Below are positions 15,958-23,805 of a DNA stretch of 39,635 bases, in pieces. Made by a program: the position numbers and the translations under genes. Source of the stretch: Parafilimonas sp. (GTDB lineage Bacteria; Bacteroidota; Bacteroidia; Chitinophagales; Chitinophagaceae); the NCBI GenBank assembly GCA_025927795.1, contig JAICKT010000001.1:1-39635 (forward strand). Direction: 5' to 3'. A model generated the notes under the pieces. It had not been told where the DNA came from. It saw only the letters and a list, made by a program, of their open reading frames with translations, and searched no databases. Positions within the stretch are counted from its first letter, which is position 1. Each line of letters starts with the position of its first letter.

Positions 15958-16773
15958 AGCTTTCCTGATTTTTACAAGTTGCTCCAACAAAGGCTCAAGT
16001 AAATCTAATTGCAACATGTTTGCGCCATCGCTTTTTGCAACGGCAGGGTTTGGGTGTGTTTCGATAAATAATCCATCAGCACCCGCAGCAATTGCAGCTT
16101 TAGCAATCGTACCAATTAATTGCGGATTGCCACCTGTAACGCCGCTTGTTTGATTAGGTTGTTGCAAACTGTGCGTACAATCCATTACAACAGGCACATT
16201 ATGCATTTGCATCCATGGAATGTTTCGGTAATCAACAACTAAATCCTGGTAACCAAAACTATTTCCACGCTCAGTTAAAATAATTTTATTGTTGCCTGCT
16301 TTACTAATTTTTTCAACAGCAAACTTCATAGAAGGTCCGCTTACAAACTGACCTTTTTTTACGTTCACAATTTTACCGGTTTCTGCAGCAGCAATCAGCA
16401 AATCTGTTTGCCTGCACAGAAAAGCAGGTATTTGTAATATATCAATATATTTTGCAGCAATTGCTGTTTCATCATGCGCATGTACATCACTTGTAACAGG
16501 CAAACCGAATGTTGTATTTATTTTTTTTAATAGTTGAAGTGCGGCTTCATCGCCAATGCCTGTAAAAGAATTTGCGCTGGTACGATTCGCTTTTCTATAA
16601 CTTGATTTAAATACATAAGGAACATTAAGCCGTTTACAAACAGCAGAAACTTTGTCTGCAACCTGCATTAATAATTCTTCACTTTCAACAACACAAGGTC
16701 CGGCAATTAAAAAGAAATTATTTTCATTGTATTGTTGATTCGCAAACAGCTCTTTTAAAAATTGTGGCAACAT
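15952..16773 (-). CDS. kdsA: 3-deoxy-8-phosphooctulonate (KDO-8-P) synthase
   Basis: KdsA condenses arabinose 5-phosphate and phosphoenolpyruvate to KDO-8-phosphate for the lipopolysaccharide inner core. The protein has the family motifs FLIAGPCVVESEELLMQVAD, FKSSYRKANRTS, LPVTSDVH, DILQIPAFLCRQTDLL, NVKKGQFVSGPSMK and DCTHSLQQPN. I take ATG 16773 as the start (273 residues, MLPQFLKELFANQQ). The frame is open to a TTG at 16854, but that extension is built from a short tandem repeat and runs into tRNA-Thr, so it is not coding. The 3' end overlaps the convergent AraC gene by 6 bases. No other kds or lpx genes are in the window. Confidence 0.95.
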   Translation of the reverse strand: MLPQFLKELFANQQYNENNFFLIAGPCVVESEELLMQVADKVSAVCKRLNVPYVFKSSYRKANRTSANSFTGIGDEAALQLLKKINTTFGLPVTSDVHAHDETAIAAKYIDILQIPAFLCRQTDLLIAAAETGKIVNVKKGQFVSGPSMKFAVEKISKAGNNKIILTERGNSFGYQDLVVDYRNIPWMQMHNVPVVMDCTHSLQQPNQTSGVTGGNPQLIGTIAKAAIAAGADGLFIETHPNPAVAKSDGANMLQLDLLEPLLEQLVKIRKAL

Positions 16774-16783
16774 GCCGCGAATG

Positions 16784-16817
16784 TACGAAGTAAGAAATAT
16801 GATGTATGATGTAAGAA
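16784..16817. repeat. Imperfect tandem repeat between kdsA and tRNA-Thr
   Basis: TACGAAGTAAGAA (16784-16796) recurs as TATGATGTAAGAA (16805-16817), 11 of 13 identical with a 21-bp period. It sits directly upstream of kdsA and creates a spurious in-frame extension of that gene. It is the same sort of short degenerate repeat as those found inside bioA and the FAD/Fe-S gene. Confidence 0.4.
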
Positions 16818-16833
16818 GTACAAATGAGTTATT

Positions 16834-16841
16834 TAGTTTTG
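16834..16841 (+). promoter_or_regulatory. -7 promoter element of tRNA-Thr
   Basis: TAGTTTTG matches TAnnTTTG exactly and ends 8 bases before the mature tRNA, so transcription would start near 16847, a few bases before the tRNA 5' end. No obvious -33 element was found. Confidence 0.5.
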
Positions 16842-16849
16842 TTCTTTCA

Positions 16850-16922
16850 GCCAACTTAGCTCAGATGGTAGAGCAGCACATTCGTAATGTGCGGGTCGTC
16901 AGTTCGATTCTGATAGTTGGCT
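16850..16922 (+). tRNA. tRNA-Thr (anticodon CGT)
   Basis: The full cloverleaf is readable. Acceptor arms GCCAACT (16850-16856) and AGTTGGC (16915-16921) pair over 7 bp, with discriminator T at 16922. The D-arm contains AGCTCAGATGGTAGAGC. The anticodon stem GCACA/TGTGC encloses TTCGTAA with anticodon CGT, which reads ACG (Thr). The T-arm carries TTCGATTC. CCA is not encoded (the next bases are CTT). The gene is divergent from kdsA and has its own -7 element. Confidence 0.97.
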
Positions 16923-17143
16923 CTTAAAATCGCTATGAAAAAAATCTTTTCTTTCTTAATAATTAATTTTTATAAAACGCCTGTATTATGGCACCCGCAT
17001 CGTATTATTGTTTCTTTTTTTACAATTGATTTTCCTTCTGCACTAACACCGACAACTTGAATTGGGTTTAAATTAATCACAGGAACCTTTATCTGGGTAC
17101 AACTGCAAATCTGTGCATTAATAATTTTGGGTTGCCCTTTTTT

Positions 17144-17151
17144 TATCTTTG
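17144..17151 (+). promoter_or_regulatory. -7 promoter element of the lectin/PKD gene
   Basis: TATCTTTG is a perfect TAnnTTTG match 16 bases before ATG 17168 and gives a short leader. The 245-bp gap before the gene holds no other convincing gene. The -33 region is poor. Confidence 0.45.
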
Positions 17152-17167
17152 ATTAATATTCGGATTA

Positions 17168-19102
17168 ATGAAGCCTGTGCATTTCCTTCTGTTTATTTTC
17201 GTTAATTTATTCCCCGGTAATTTATTTTCTCAATACATTCTTAATGGATCGGCAACTAAGCTTAATTGCAATTGTTATAAATTAACCGATACTGTAAACT
17301 TTGTAAGCGGCAGCGTTTGGAATTCAAGAAAAACTAATCTGGATAGTTCTTTTGATTTTCATTTCAATGTTTTTCTCGGGTGCATTGATCCATGGGGCGC
17401 AGATGGTATTGCTTTCATTCTTCAAACAATGCCTACCAGTTTAGGTATTGTTGGCTCCGGATTAGGTTTCCAGGGTGTTTCACCTTCCGTTGGAATTTCT
17501 CTTGATACATGGCAGAACCTTGAGCTTAATGATCCGCCGTGGGATCATATAACTATTCAGTTAAATGGACAGATTGTTCATGATGGCAACGATTTGGCAG
17601 GACCAACAACTGCATCTGCAAATTCTAATAATATTGAAGATTGTAAATGGCACACATTCCGCATAACCTGGGATGCCAGCACTAAAATTTTAGCTGCATA
17701 TTTCGACGGGATTTTTCGCTTGCAGGCACAGTACGATCTTGTAACTAAAGTTTTTAATAATAATCCTTTGGTGTATTGGGGTTTCAGTGCTGCTACAGGA
17801 GGTTCTTTTAATTTGCAGCAGGTTTGCACTTCGCTCAATCCTGAATTTGTTGCTCTTCCCGATAGCTTTACGTGTATTGGCAATACTATAAATTTTGTTG
17901 ATCATTCAGAATCATTTTCTGCTATTAAAAATTTTTATTGGGATTTTGATGATGGTACTGCGAGTACACTTCAAAATCCGCCGCCTCATAATTATACAGT
18001 GCCCGGTGCCTATCTTGTTGAACACATAATAACCGGTGCAGATGGTTGTGTGGATACTTTAGAAAAAATAGTAAACATAGGCAGTAAGCCTGTTCCGGAT
18101 TTTAATTTATATGATACATGCACCGGTAAATTTTTAGGCGTTGCTGATAAATCTGTGAGCTTATTCGGAGCTCCATTTCAATGGACATGGTGGCTTGACA
18201 ATAATTTTATTTCAAGCGATTCATTACCCTCAGTATATAATTTATCTTTAGGAGCACATCAGTTAAAGCTGGCAGAAACCAGCGCTTATGGTTGTAAGTC
18301 AGACACAATTACCAAAGATTTTTCTATTCATACAACGCCGGTTGTTGCTATTAAAGCAAACAATGCATGTATAAAACAACCGGTAAATTTCGCCGGTCTT
18401 CAAATTGATAATGCTACAAACATTTTAAAATGGAATTGGAATTTTGATGGCAGAACATTAAATGAACAAAATCCTGTTTATTATTATTTAGATGGAGGTA
18501 TTAAAATCATTCATCTTACTGCGGATGCAGATGATGGATGTACTTCAAATGATACAGCAGTACAAATTCTTGTTGAAGACATTAATTTAAGTGCGGGAAA
18601 AGATACGTCCGTTCAGTTAAATAAACCGTTTACGCTTGAACCTTCATGGAGCGGACATTATAATGGAATGCCCGCATTTGCCTGGTCTCCCACAGTTGGT
18701 TTAAGCACACCTTTTGGGCCTTACCCAACTGTTGTTTTAGAAAATAATCAGCAATATTATCTCACTGCCACAACCGATGCAGGCTGTGTGGCTACAAGTT
18801 CAGTAAAAATAAATGCGTTTGATAAGCCGGGTATTCTTGTTCCCAATGCTTTTACACCTAATAATGACGGTTTAAATGATATATTAAAACCGAGATATAA
18901 TGGTATTAAGCATCTGGTTTATTTTGCTATTTATAATCGCTGGGGGCAACTGATTTTTAAAACTTCAGATATGTCAAGAGGTTGGGATGGAAATTTTAAT
19001 GGCAGGCCACAAGGCACGCAAACATTTGTATGGATAATAAATGCTGAAGGTTTTGATAATAAAACATATCAGTTGAAAGGAGTGATTACTTTAATAAAAT
19101 AA
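17168..19102 (+). CDS. Secreted L-type lectin / PKD protein with T9SS type B (CHU_C) sorting domain
   Basis: A 644-residue exported protein. Residues 1-22 form a signal peptide ending LFSQ. Residues about 23-225 resemble an L-type lectin fold (SFDFHFNVFLG, WGADGIAFILQ, VGISLDTWQN). Two PKD-like domains follow, recognisable by NFYWDFDDGTASTLQNPPPH (about 262) and KWNWNFDGRTLNEQNPVYYY (about 420), with Ig-like stretches between and after them. The C-terminal 85 residues are the gliding-motility CHU_C domain: LVPNAFTPNNDGLND, FAIYNRWGQLIFKT, GWDGNFNGRPQGTQTFVWII. This marks a type IX secretion substrate carried across the outer membrane, and the lectin and PKD modules suggest glycan or surface adhesion. 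The gene appears monocistronic. Confidence 0.9.
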   Translation: MKPVHFLLFIFVNLFPGNLFSQYILNGSATKLNCNCYKLTDTVNFVSGSVWNSRKTNLDSSFDFHFNVFLGCIDPWGADGIAFILQTMPTSLGIVGSGLGFQGVSPSVGISLDTWQNLELNDPPWDHITIQLNGQIVHDGNDLAGPTTASANSNNIEDCKWHTFRITWDASTKILAAYFDGIFRLQAQYDLVTKVFNNNPLVYWGFSAATGGSFNLQQVCTSLNPEFVALPDSFTCIGNTINFVDHSESFSAIKNFYWDFDDGTASTLQNPPPHNYTVPGAYLVEHIITGADGCVDTLEKIVNIGSKPVPDFNLYDTCTGKFLGVADKSVSLFGAPFQWTWWLDNNFISSDSLPSVYNLSLGAHQLKLAETSAYGCKSDTITKDFSIHTTPVVAIKANNACIKQPVNFAGLQIDNATNILKWNWNFDGRTLNEQNPVYYYLDGGIKIIHLTADADDGCTSNDTAVQILVEDINLSAGKDTSVQLNKPFTLEPSWSGHYNGMPAFAWSPTVGLSTPFGPYPTVVLENNQQYYLTATTDAGCVATSSVKINAFDKPGILVPNAFTPNNDGLNDILKPRYNGIKHLVYFAIYNRWGQLIFKTSDMSRGWDGNFNGRPQGTQTFVWIINAEGFDNKTYQLKGVITLIK

Positions 19103-19183
19103 TGTGATCAAATTAATATTCACGCTGTTTAATATTTTCAAATGATTGCAGATTGATAACAATTGACTGATGGCCATTGACCG

Positions 19184-19212
19184 TTGATTAATTCAATCTC
19201 ATCTTATCTTCG
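19184..19212 (+). promoter_or_regulatory. Promoter of the PIG-L deacetylase gene
   Basis: TTG (19184-19186) and TATCTTCG (19205-19212, one mismatch to TAnnTTTG) are separated by 18 bases, close to normal Bacteroidota spacing. Transcription would begin near 19218, 14 bases before ATG 19232. The upstream part overlaps a CCATTGACCGTTGATT repeat-like stretch. Confidence 0.5.
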
Positions 19213-19231
19213 CAGGCATTAATTAAATTAG

Positions 19232-21754
19232 ATGAACGTAAAAAAATATTTTCACTGCATTGCATTTATCGTTTCTTTTTTTATTGTTGATTTTTCTTTT
19301 GCACAAACACCTGCCAGTTACAACTGCGACGATATTTATCTCCAGTTAAAAAAATTAAATGTGCTTGGCAGCGTGTTGTATATCGCTGCGCATCCTGATG
19401 ATGAGAATACGAGATTGCTTACTTATTTTTCCAAAGAAAAATTATACCGAACAGGTTATATGAGTTTAACACGCGGCGACGGCGGACAAAATTTAATAGG
19501 AGATGTGCAAGGCATTGATTTAGGTTTGATAAGAACGCAGGAACTTTTATCTGCAAGAAGAATTGATGGCGCAGAACAATTTTTTAGTCGTGCATATGAT
19601 TTTGGTTTTTCTAAAAGTTCTGATGAAGCATTGCGCACATGGCACCACGATAAAATTTTAAGCGATGTAGTTTGGGTAATAAGAAATTTTCAGCCCGATA
19701 TAATTATTACACGTTTCCCCGGCGATGCACGTGCAGGTCATGGTCATCATGCAGCGTCTTCAATATTGGCGAACGAAGCATTCACGGCTGCAGCAGATCC
19801 AAATAAATTTTCTGAACAATTAAAATATGGTGTAAAACCCTGGCAGGCAAAACGCATTCTCTGGAACAATTACAATTTTGGCGGTAATAACACAATAAGT
19901 CCGGATCAATTTAAAATGAATATCGGCATGTATAATCCTTTGCTTGGAAAAAGCATGGGTGAAATTGCCGGTGAAAGCCGCAGCCAGCATAAGAGCCAGG
20001 GTTTTGGTGCATCAAGACAAAGAGGCGAATCGTATGAATATTTTTCTTTAACGGGAGGTGAACCTATAAAAGATAGTTTATTTGATGATGTGGTTACAAC
20101 ATGGCAGCGTGTACAGGGCGGCAAAAATATTCAACAACAAATTGAAAAAATTATAAGTAACTATCAATTTGAGCATCCTGAAAATTCTGTGAATGCATTG
20201 GTTGAATTGTATAAATCAATTCAGCAATTACCTGATGGTTATTGGCGAAATAAAAAACTGGATGAGGTTAAACAAATTATTATTGAATGCAGCGGAATTT
20301 ATATAGAAGCAACCACTTCAAATGAGTTTGCCATTCCGCAACAAAAATTTAATGTTCAGTTTTTAATTGATAAAAGATTGAATGATGATGTGCAATTGAA
20401 AAATATTAAGCTGCTCAATTTTGATTCTGTTATCAATAAAAATTTGCCAACAGATATTAATGTAAATTATGAAAGAAGTTTTTGGGTTGATAAAAACACA
20501 CCCATCACACAACCATACTGGCTGCAATATCCTTTGGATAGCATTGGCAGTTTTACAGTAAACAATCAGCAATTAATTGGCAAAGCGCAAAATGATGCGG
20601 CTTACACTGCCTTATTTACTTTTACGATTAATGGCACAGATATTACAATTGAAAAACCTGTTCAATATAAATTTACTGATCCTGTAAAAGGTGAAATGTA
20701 TGAGCCTTTTGTTGTAGTAAATCCTTTGGGTGTTTCATTGCAACCATCAGTAATATTAACCAATATTAAAAATGAGAATTCAGTTATTAAAAACGATGAA
20801 GCGCATGTTCGTGTAAAAAGTTTTATCGAATCACCCAACACACAATTGCAATTATTTTTTGTGCAAGGCAAAGATTCAACGTTGATAAAAGACACTACAG
20901 CAGACCTTCAATACAATGCCGTGTACGATTTTAATTTTTCGCTCAATTCATTTTATAAAAAAGATAAAGCCGATCCTGTTGTTGCAGTAAAAATAAAAGC
21001 AGATGATTACACAAATGCATACTCAGGCGATTTGCATACGATAGAATACGAGCACATTCCTTTTATACATTATACTTCAACAGATGAAATAAAAGTGATT
21101 GATGAAGAAGTAAAAACTGTTGGTAAAAAAATTGGTTATATTGTTGGTGCAGGTGATAAAGTGCCGCAGGCTTTGCAGCAAATGGGTTATGATATAAAAA
21201 TTTTAAATGAGGCTGATGTTACAAATGCAAATCTTAAACAATTTGATGCCATCATAACAGGCGTGCGTGCATACAACGTGCATGAATGGCTTAACGAAAA
21301 ATACGATGTGCTGATGCATTATATAAAAGATGGCGGCAATTTAATTGTTCAATACAATACCAATAATCAAATTGGTTCTGTGAAGGCGGATATTGGTCCT
21401 TATAATTTTACCATCAGTCGCACAAGAGTTACAGAAGAAAATGCAAACGTTGACTTCTTATTACCCAATCATTCTGCATTAAATTATCCAAACAAAATAA
21501 CAAAAGCAGATTTTGATAACTGGATACAGGAACGCAGCACCTACCAGGCAGAACAAATGGATTCACATTTTGAAGCATTGTTAAGTATGCATGACGTGAA
21601 TGAACCAGAAAGCAACGGCAGTTTAGTAATTGCAAAATATGGTAAAGGAAATTTTGTGTATGCAAGTCTTGTTTTTTTTAGAGAGTTGCCGGCTGGCGGT
21701 TCAGGTGCGTATAAATTGATGGCTAATTTAATTGCATTGCCGAAAAATAAATAA
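19232..21754 (+). CDS. PIG-L (LmbE-like) family deacetylase, long exported form
   Basis: An 840-residue protein with a signal peptide (residues 1-24, FFIVDFSFAQ). Residues about 45-300 form the PIG-L/LmbE zinc deacetylase domain. The zinc site is visible as AAHPDDENTR (His54, Asp57) and the downstream cluster GHGHHAAS (His170-His173). Members hydrolyse N-acetyl groups from N-acetylglucosamine-type sugars. The remaining 500 residues include a beta-rich middle part (NPLGVSLQPSVILTN) and a C-terminal glutamine-amidotransferase-like or ThuA-like segment (ITGVRAYNVHEWLNEKYDVL, YIKDGGNLIVQYNTNN). The substrate is probably a glycan in the periplasm. A 48-residue membrane protein follows after one base. 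Confidence 0.87.
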   Translation: MNVKKYFHCIAFIVSFFIVDFSFAQTPASYNCDDIYLQLKKLNVLGSVLYIAAHPDDENTRLLTYFSKEKLYRTGYMSLTRGDGGQNLIGDVQGIDLGLIRTQELLSARRIDGAEQFFSRAYDFGFSKSSDEALRTWHHDKILSDVVWVIRNFQPDIIITRFPGDARAGHGHHAASSILANEAFTAAADPNKFSEQLKYGVKPWQAKRILWNNYNFGGNNTISPDQFKMNIGMYNPLLGKSMGEIAGESRSQHKSQGFGASRQRGESYEYFSLTGGEPIKDSLFDDVVTTWQRVQGGKNIQQQIEKIISNYQFEHPENSVNALVELYKSIQQLPDGYWRNKKLDEVKQIIIECSGIYIEATTSNEFAIPQQKFNVQFLIDKRLNDDVQLKNIKLLNFDSVINKNLPTDINVNYERSFWVDKNTPITQPYWLQYPLDSIGSFTVNNQQLIGKAQNDAAYTALFTFTINGTDITIEKPVQYKFTDPVKGEMYEPFVVVNPLGVSLQPSVILTNIKNENSVIKNDEAHVRVKSFIESPNTQLQLFFVQGKDSTLIKDTTADLQYNAVYDFNFSLNSFYKKDKADPVVAVKIKADDYTNAYSGDLHTIEYEHIPFIHYTSTDEIKVIDEEVKTVGKKIGYIVGAGDKVPQALQQMGYDIKILNEADVTNANLKQFDAIITGVRAYNVHEWLNEKYDVLMHYIKDGGNLIVQYNTNNQIGSVKADIGPYNFTISRTRVTEENANVDFLLPNHSALNYPNKITKADFDNWIQERSTYQAEQMDSHFEALLSMHDVNEPESNGSLVIAKYGKGNFVYASLVFFRELPAGGSGAYKLMANLIALPKNK

Positions 21755-21755
21755 T

Positions 21756-21902
21756 ATGCACTCAAGGCGAAGAATCAGTTTTCTTTTATTGCTTATTATT
21801 GGTGTTGTGCTTGGTATTGTTATAAAAAATATTAAGATTGGAATGATAATCGGCATAGCGATTGGTTTATTTGCCGGTAGCCTAGGAAGCAGAAATGAAT
21901 AA
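21756..21902 (+). CDS. Small two-helix membrane protein (48 residues)
   Basis: An ATG one base after the PIG-L stop opens a 48-residue frame with a basic start (MHSRRR), a hydrophobic helix at residues 8-23, a short KNIK turn, a second glycine-rich helix (IGMIIGIAIGLFAGSLG) and a stop at 21902. The tight junction, clean signal-anchor-like composition and 20-bp gap to the next gene support it as real. No family is recognised. It may be an accessory subunit or a small membrane-regulating protein; function is unknown. Confidence 0.6.
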   Translation: MHSRRRISFLLLLIIGVVLGIVIKNIKIGMIIGIAIGLFAGSLGSRNE

Positions 21903-21922
21903 ATGTTCATTTAAATTTTACT

Positions 21923-22420
21923 ATGCGCTTTTTTAAACTTGCTGTAATTAGTTTAATCATCATTTTTTTATTGTTTACATGTATTGGATTATTTCTGCCC
22001 TCATCTGTAACAGTTACAAGAAAAGAATTTATAAATGCTTCTGCAGACAGTGTGCGATTTTATACAAACAATATTTATCACTGGAAATATTGGCTGAATG
22101 GTGTTGACACAAATTATAAATTATCCACAGCAGAAAATGCAACCATTAAATTAGGCTCATATACTATTTCTGTTTTGAAAAATACGCCTGAAAACATTGC
22201 AACATCATGGAATGCGAAAAATACAAAAGACCGTGTTTGTCACATTCAGCTTGATGACAGCGAACCTAATGTTACTACAATTTATATGAGCTTTCAACAA
22301 CATTTAAGCTGGCTGCCATGGGACAGGTTAGGAGGGATGTTGCACGATGAAGTAATTGGCCCTTCCATACAGGCAAGTTTAGAAAAATTAAAAGAGGTAG
22401 TTGAAAAAACTTCAAACTAA
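21923..22420 (+). CDS. Membrane-anchored SRPBCC (START-like) family protein
   Basis: A 165-residue protein with an N-terminal membrane anchor (residues 5-26, LAVISLIIIFLLFTCIGLFL). A soluble domain follows with the SRPBCC layout: VTVTRKEFINASADSVRFYT, a central WKYWLNGVD segment, beta-strand-rich sequence, and a final long helix (GPSIQASLEKLKEVVEK). SRPBCC domains bind hydrophobic ligands in a deep cavity; the ligand here is unknown. It is probably in one transcript with the PIG-L gene and the 48-residue gene. Its 3' end overlaps the convergent bioA gene by 9 bases. The fold call is moderately confident and no enzymatic role is claimed. Confidence 0.7.
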   Translation: MRFFKLAVISLIIIFLLFTCIGLFLPSSVTVTRKEFINASADSVRFYTNNIYHWKYWLNGVDTNYKLSTAENATIKLGSYTISVLKNTPENIATSWNAKNTKDRVCHIQLDDSEPNVTTIYMSFQQHLSWLPWDRLGGMLHDEVIGPSIQASLEKLKEVVEKTSN

Positions 22421-23752
22421 TTCCAATATCACCGCATAAACTTTTTTCAATTCACTTTCACTAATACAATACGGCGGCATAATATAAACTGTGTTACCAA
22501 GCGGTCTTATATAAACTCCTTTTTCCAGGGATTTTTTTGTAATAATTGTGCTGATGTTGTTCAGATATTCATCGTTGCCTTGTGCAATTTCAAAAGCTAA
22601 AATTGTACCCAGTACACGCACATTTTTTATTCCACTCAATTGCCGTAACTGTTGTGCAAATGCAATATTTTGTTCTGAAATGAAATTTACTTTTTGTAAA
22701 GAATTTTCCTGCTCAAATAAATCCAGGCTCGCATTTGCTGCTGTACATGCTAATGGATTTGCAGTAAAAGAATGACCATGAAAAAAGGTTTTCTTTGCAT
22801 CATCACTTACAAAAGCAGAATAAATTTTCTCTGAACATGCTGTTACACCTAAAGCCATTGTGCCGCCGGTTATTCCTTTGCTTAGGCAAATAATATCGGG
22901 TTTGGTTTGCATGTATTCACTCGCAAACATTTTTCCTGTGCGTCCAAAACCTGTCATCACCTCATCAGCAATACAAATAATATTTTTTTGTTGAACAAAT
23001 AGCAGCAATTCATCCATTAAAACAGAACTATACATTTTCATTCCACCAGCTCCTTGTACCAATGGTTCGTAAATAAATGCAGCTATTTCATTTGCATGTT
23101 CATCAATAATTTTTTTTGTTGATGAAATATTTTCTTCCGTAGGTACATCAATAAATATTACTTCAAATAATAAATCATGAAAAGCAAGTGTAAACACGCT
23201 TCTGTCGCTTACGCTCATTGAACCAAATGTGTCACCATGGTAGGAGTTGTTGAATGCGATAATTTTATTTTGGTTTCCAGTTTCCAGTTTTCTGTTTTCT
23301 GTTCTCTGTTTTCTGTTTGATGATTCACGATTCTCCATTGACCATTGATTATTCACCATTGACCCTCTCTCGTTCCACCAATATTGTACAGCCATTTTAA
23401 TCGCTACTTCCGTTGATGTAGAGCCATCATCGCTAAAAAATATTTTTGAAAAATTTCCGGGCAAAATTTTTATTAATCTTTCTGCAAGCTTAACTGCAGG
23501 TTCGTGTGTAAAGCCTGCAAAAATTATATGTTCTAACTGCAATGCCTGCTGATAAATTTTTTCAGCAATGTATGGATGCGCATGACCATGAACATTTACC
23601 CACCAACTGCTAATCGCATCAATATATTCCTTATCATTTTCATCAAACAACAAACTGCCTTTTGCATTTTTAATGGCAATTGGTGGCTGCATATTTTTTT
23701 GTTGCGTAAAAGGATGCCAGATAAAATTTTTATCGTGTTCAATTAAATTCAT
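22412..23752 (-). CDS. bioA: Adenosylmethionine-8-amino-7-oxononanoate aminotransferase, with an in-frame repeat insertion
   Basis: BioA transfers an amino group from S-adenosylmethionine to KAPA to form DAPA in biotin synthesis, using PLP. Family features include NFIWHPFTQQKNM at the N-terminus, ISSWWVNVHGHAHP, FFSDDGSTSTEVAIKMAVQYWW, YHGDTFGSMSVSD, IADEVMTGFGRTGKMFASE and the PLP-lysine region CLSKGITGGTMALGVT. Between VQYWWNERG and NKIIAFNNSYHG, about 30 residues (131-160, rich in N, R, E, Q and S) interrupt a region where the family is normally continuous. This segment is encoded by intergenic-type short repeats. The frame is intact, so the enzyme may still be made. It is divergent from the histidinol-phosphatase gene; no other bio genes are in view. 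Confidence 0.93.
   Translation of the reverse strand: MNLIEHDKNFIWHPFTQQKNMQPPIAIKNAKGSLLFDENDKEYIDAISSWWVNVHGHAHPYIAEKIYQQALQLEHIIFAGFTHEPAVKLAERLIKILPGNFSKIFFSDDGSTSTEVAIKMAVQYWWNERGSMVNNQWSMENRESSNRKQRTENRKLETGNQNKIIAFNNSYHGDTFGSMSVSDRSVFTLAFHDLLFEVIFIDVPTEENISSTKKIIDEHANEIAAFIYEPLVQGAGGMKMYSSVLMDELLLFVQQKNIICIADEVMTGFGRTGKMFASEYMQTKPDIICLSKGITGGTMALGVTACSEKIYSAFVSDDAKKTFFHGHSFTANPLACTAANASLDLFEQENSLQKVNFISEQNIAFAQQLRQLSGIKNVRVLGTILAFEIAQGNDEYLNNISTIITKKSLEKGVYIRPLGNTVYIMPPYCISESELKKVYAVILELV
23271..23363. repeat. Short tandem repeats inside bioA
   Basis: Two repeat types adjoin within the coding region. On the plus strand, TTTCCAGTTTCCAG and TTCTGTTTTCTGTT words (23272-23319) are followed by CCATTGACCATTGATT and CACCATTGACC words (23335-23364). 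The second type resembles CCATTGACCGTTGATT in the gap at 19175-19190. The insert length is close to 31 codons, so the frame is kept. Confidence 0.75.
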
Positions 23753-23756
23753 GCCG

Positions 23757-23799
23757 CAAAAATAGGTTGATGCTGTTTTTAAAAACTGTATTAATATTG
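23757..23799. promoter_or_regulatory. Divergent bioA / histidinol-phosphatase promoter region
   Basis: The 53-bp space between the two starts carries a minus-strand TATTTTTG (23764-23757, exact TAnnTTTG) just before bioA. It also carries a plus-strand TAATATTG (23792-23799, one mismatch) 6 bases before ATG 23806, with a TTG at 23767-23769. Both would give very short leaders. Confidence 0.35.
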
Positions 23800-23805
23800 C
23801 GCCCT

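Noticed and set aside
16994..17009. TATGGCACCCGCATCGTA as a second sigma-54 promoter
   Set aside because: The -24 half fits TGGCAC, but the -12 half is not T-rich and ends TCGTA. It lies more than 150 bp from the next gene, which has its own perfect -7 element.
16935..17060. A 41-residue frame MKKIFSFLIINFYKTPVLWH... after tRNA-Thr
   Set aside because: It has a signal-like start, but there is no family match, no promoter close to it and no conservation evidence. Its AT-rich composition makes such frames likely by chance.
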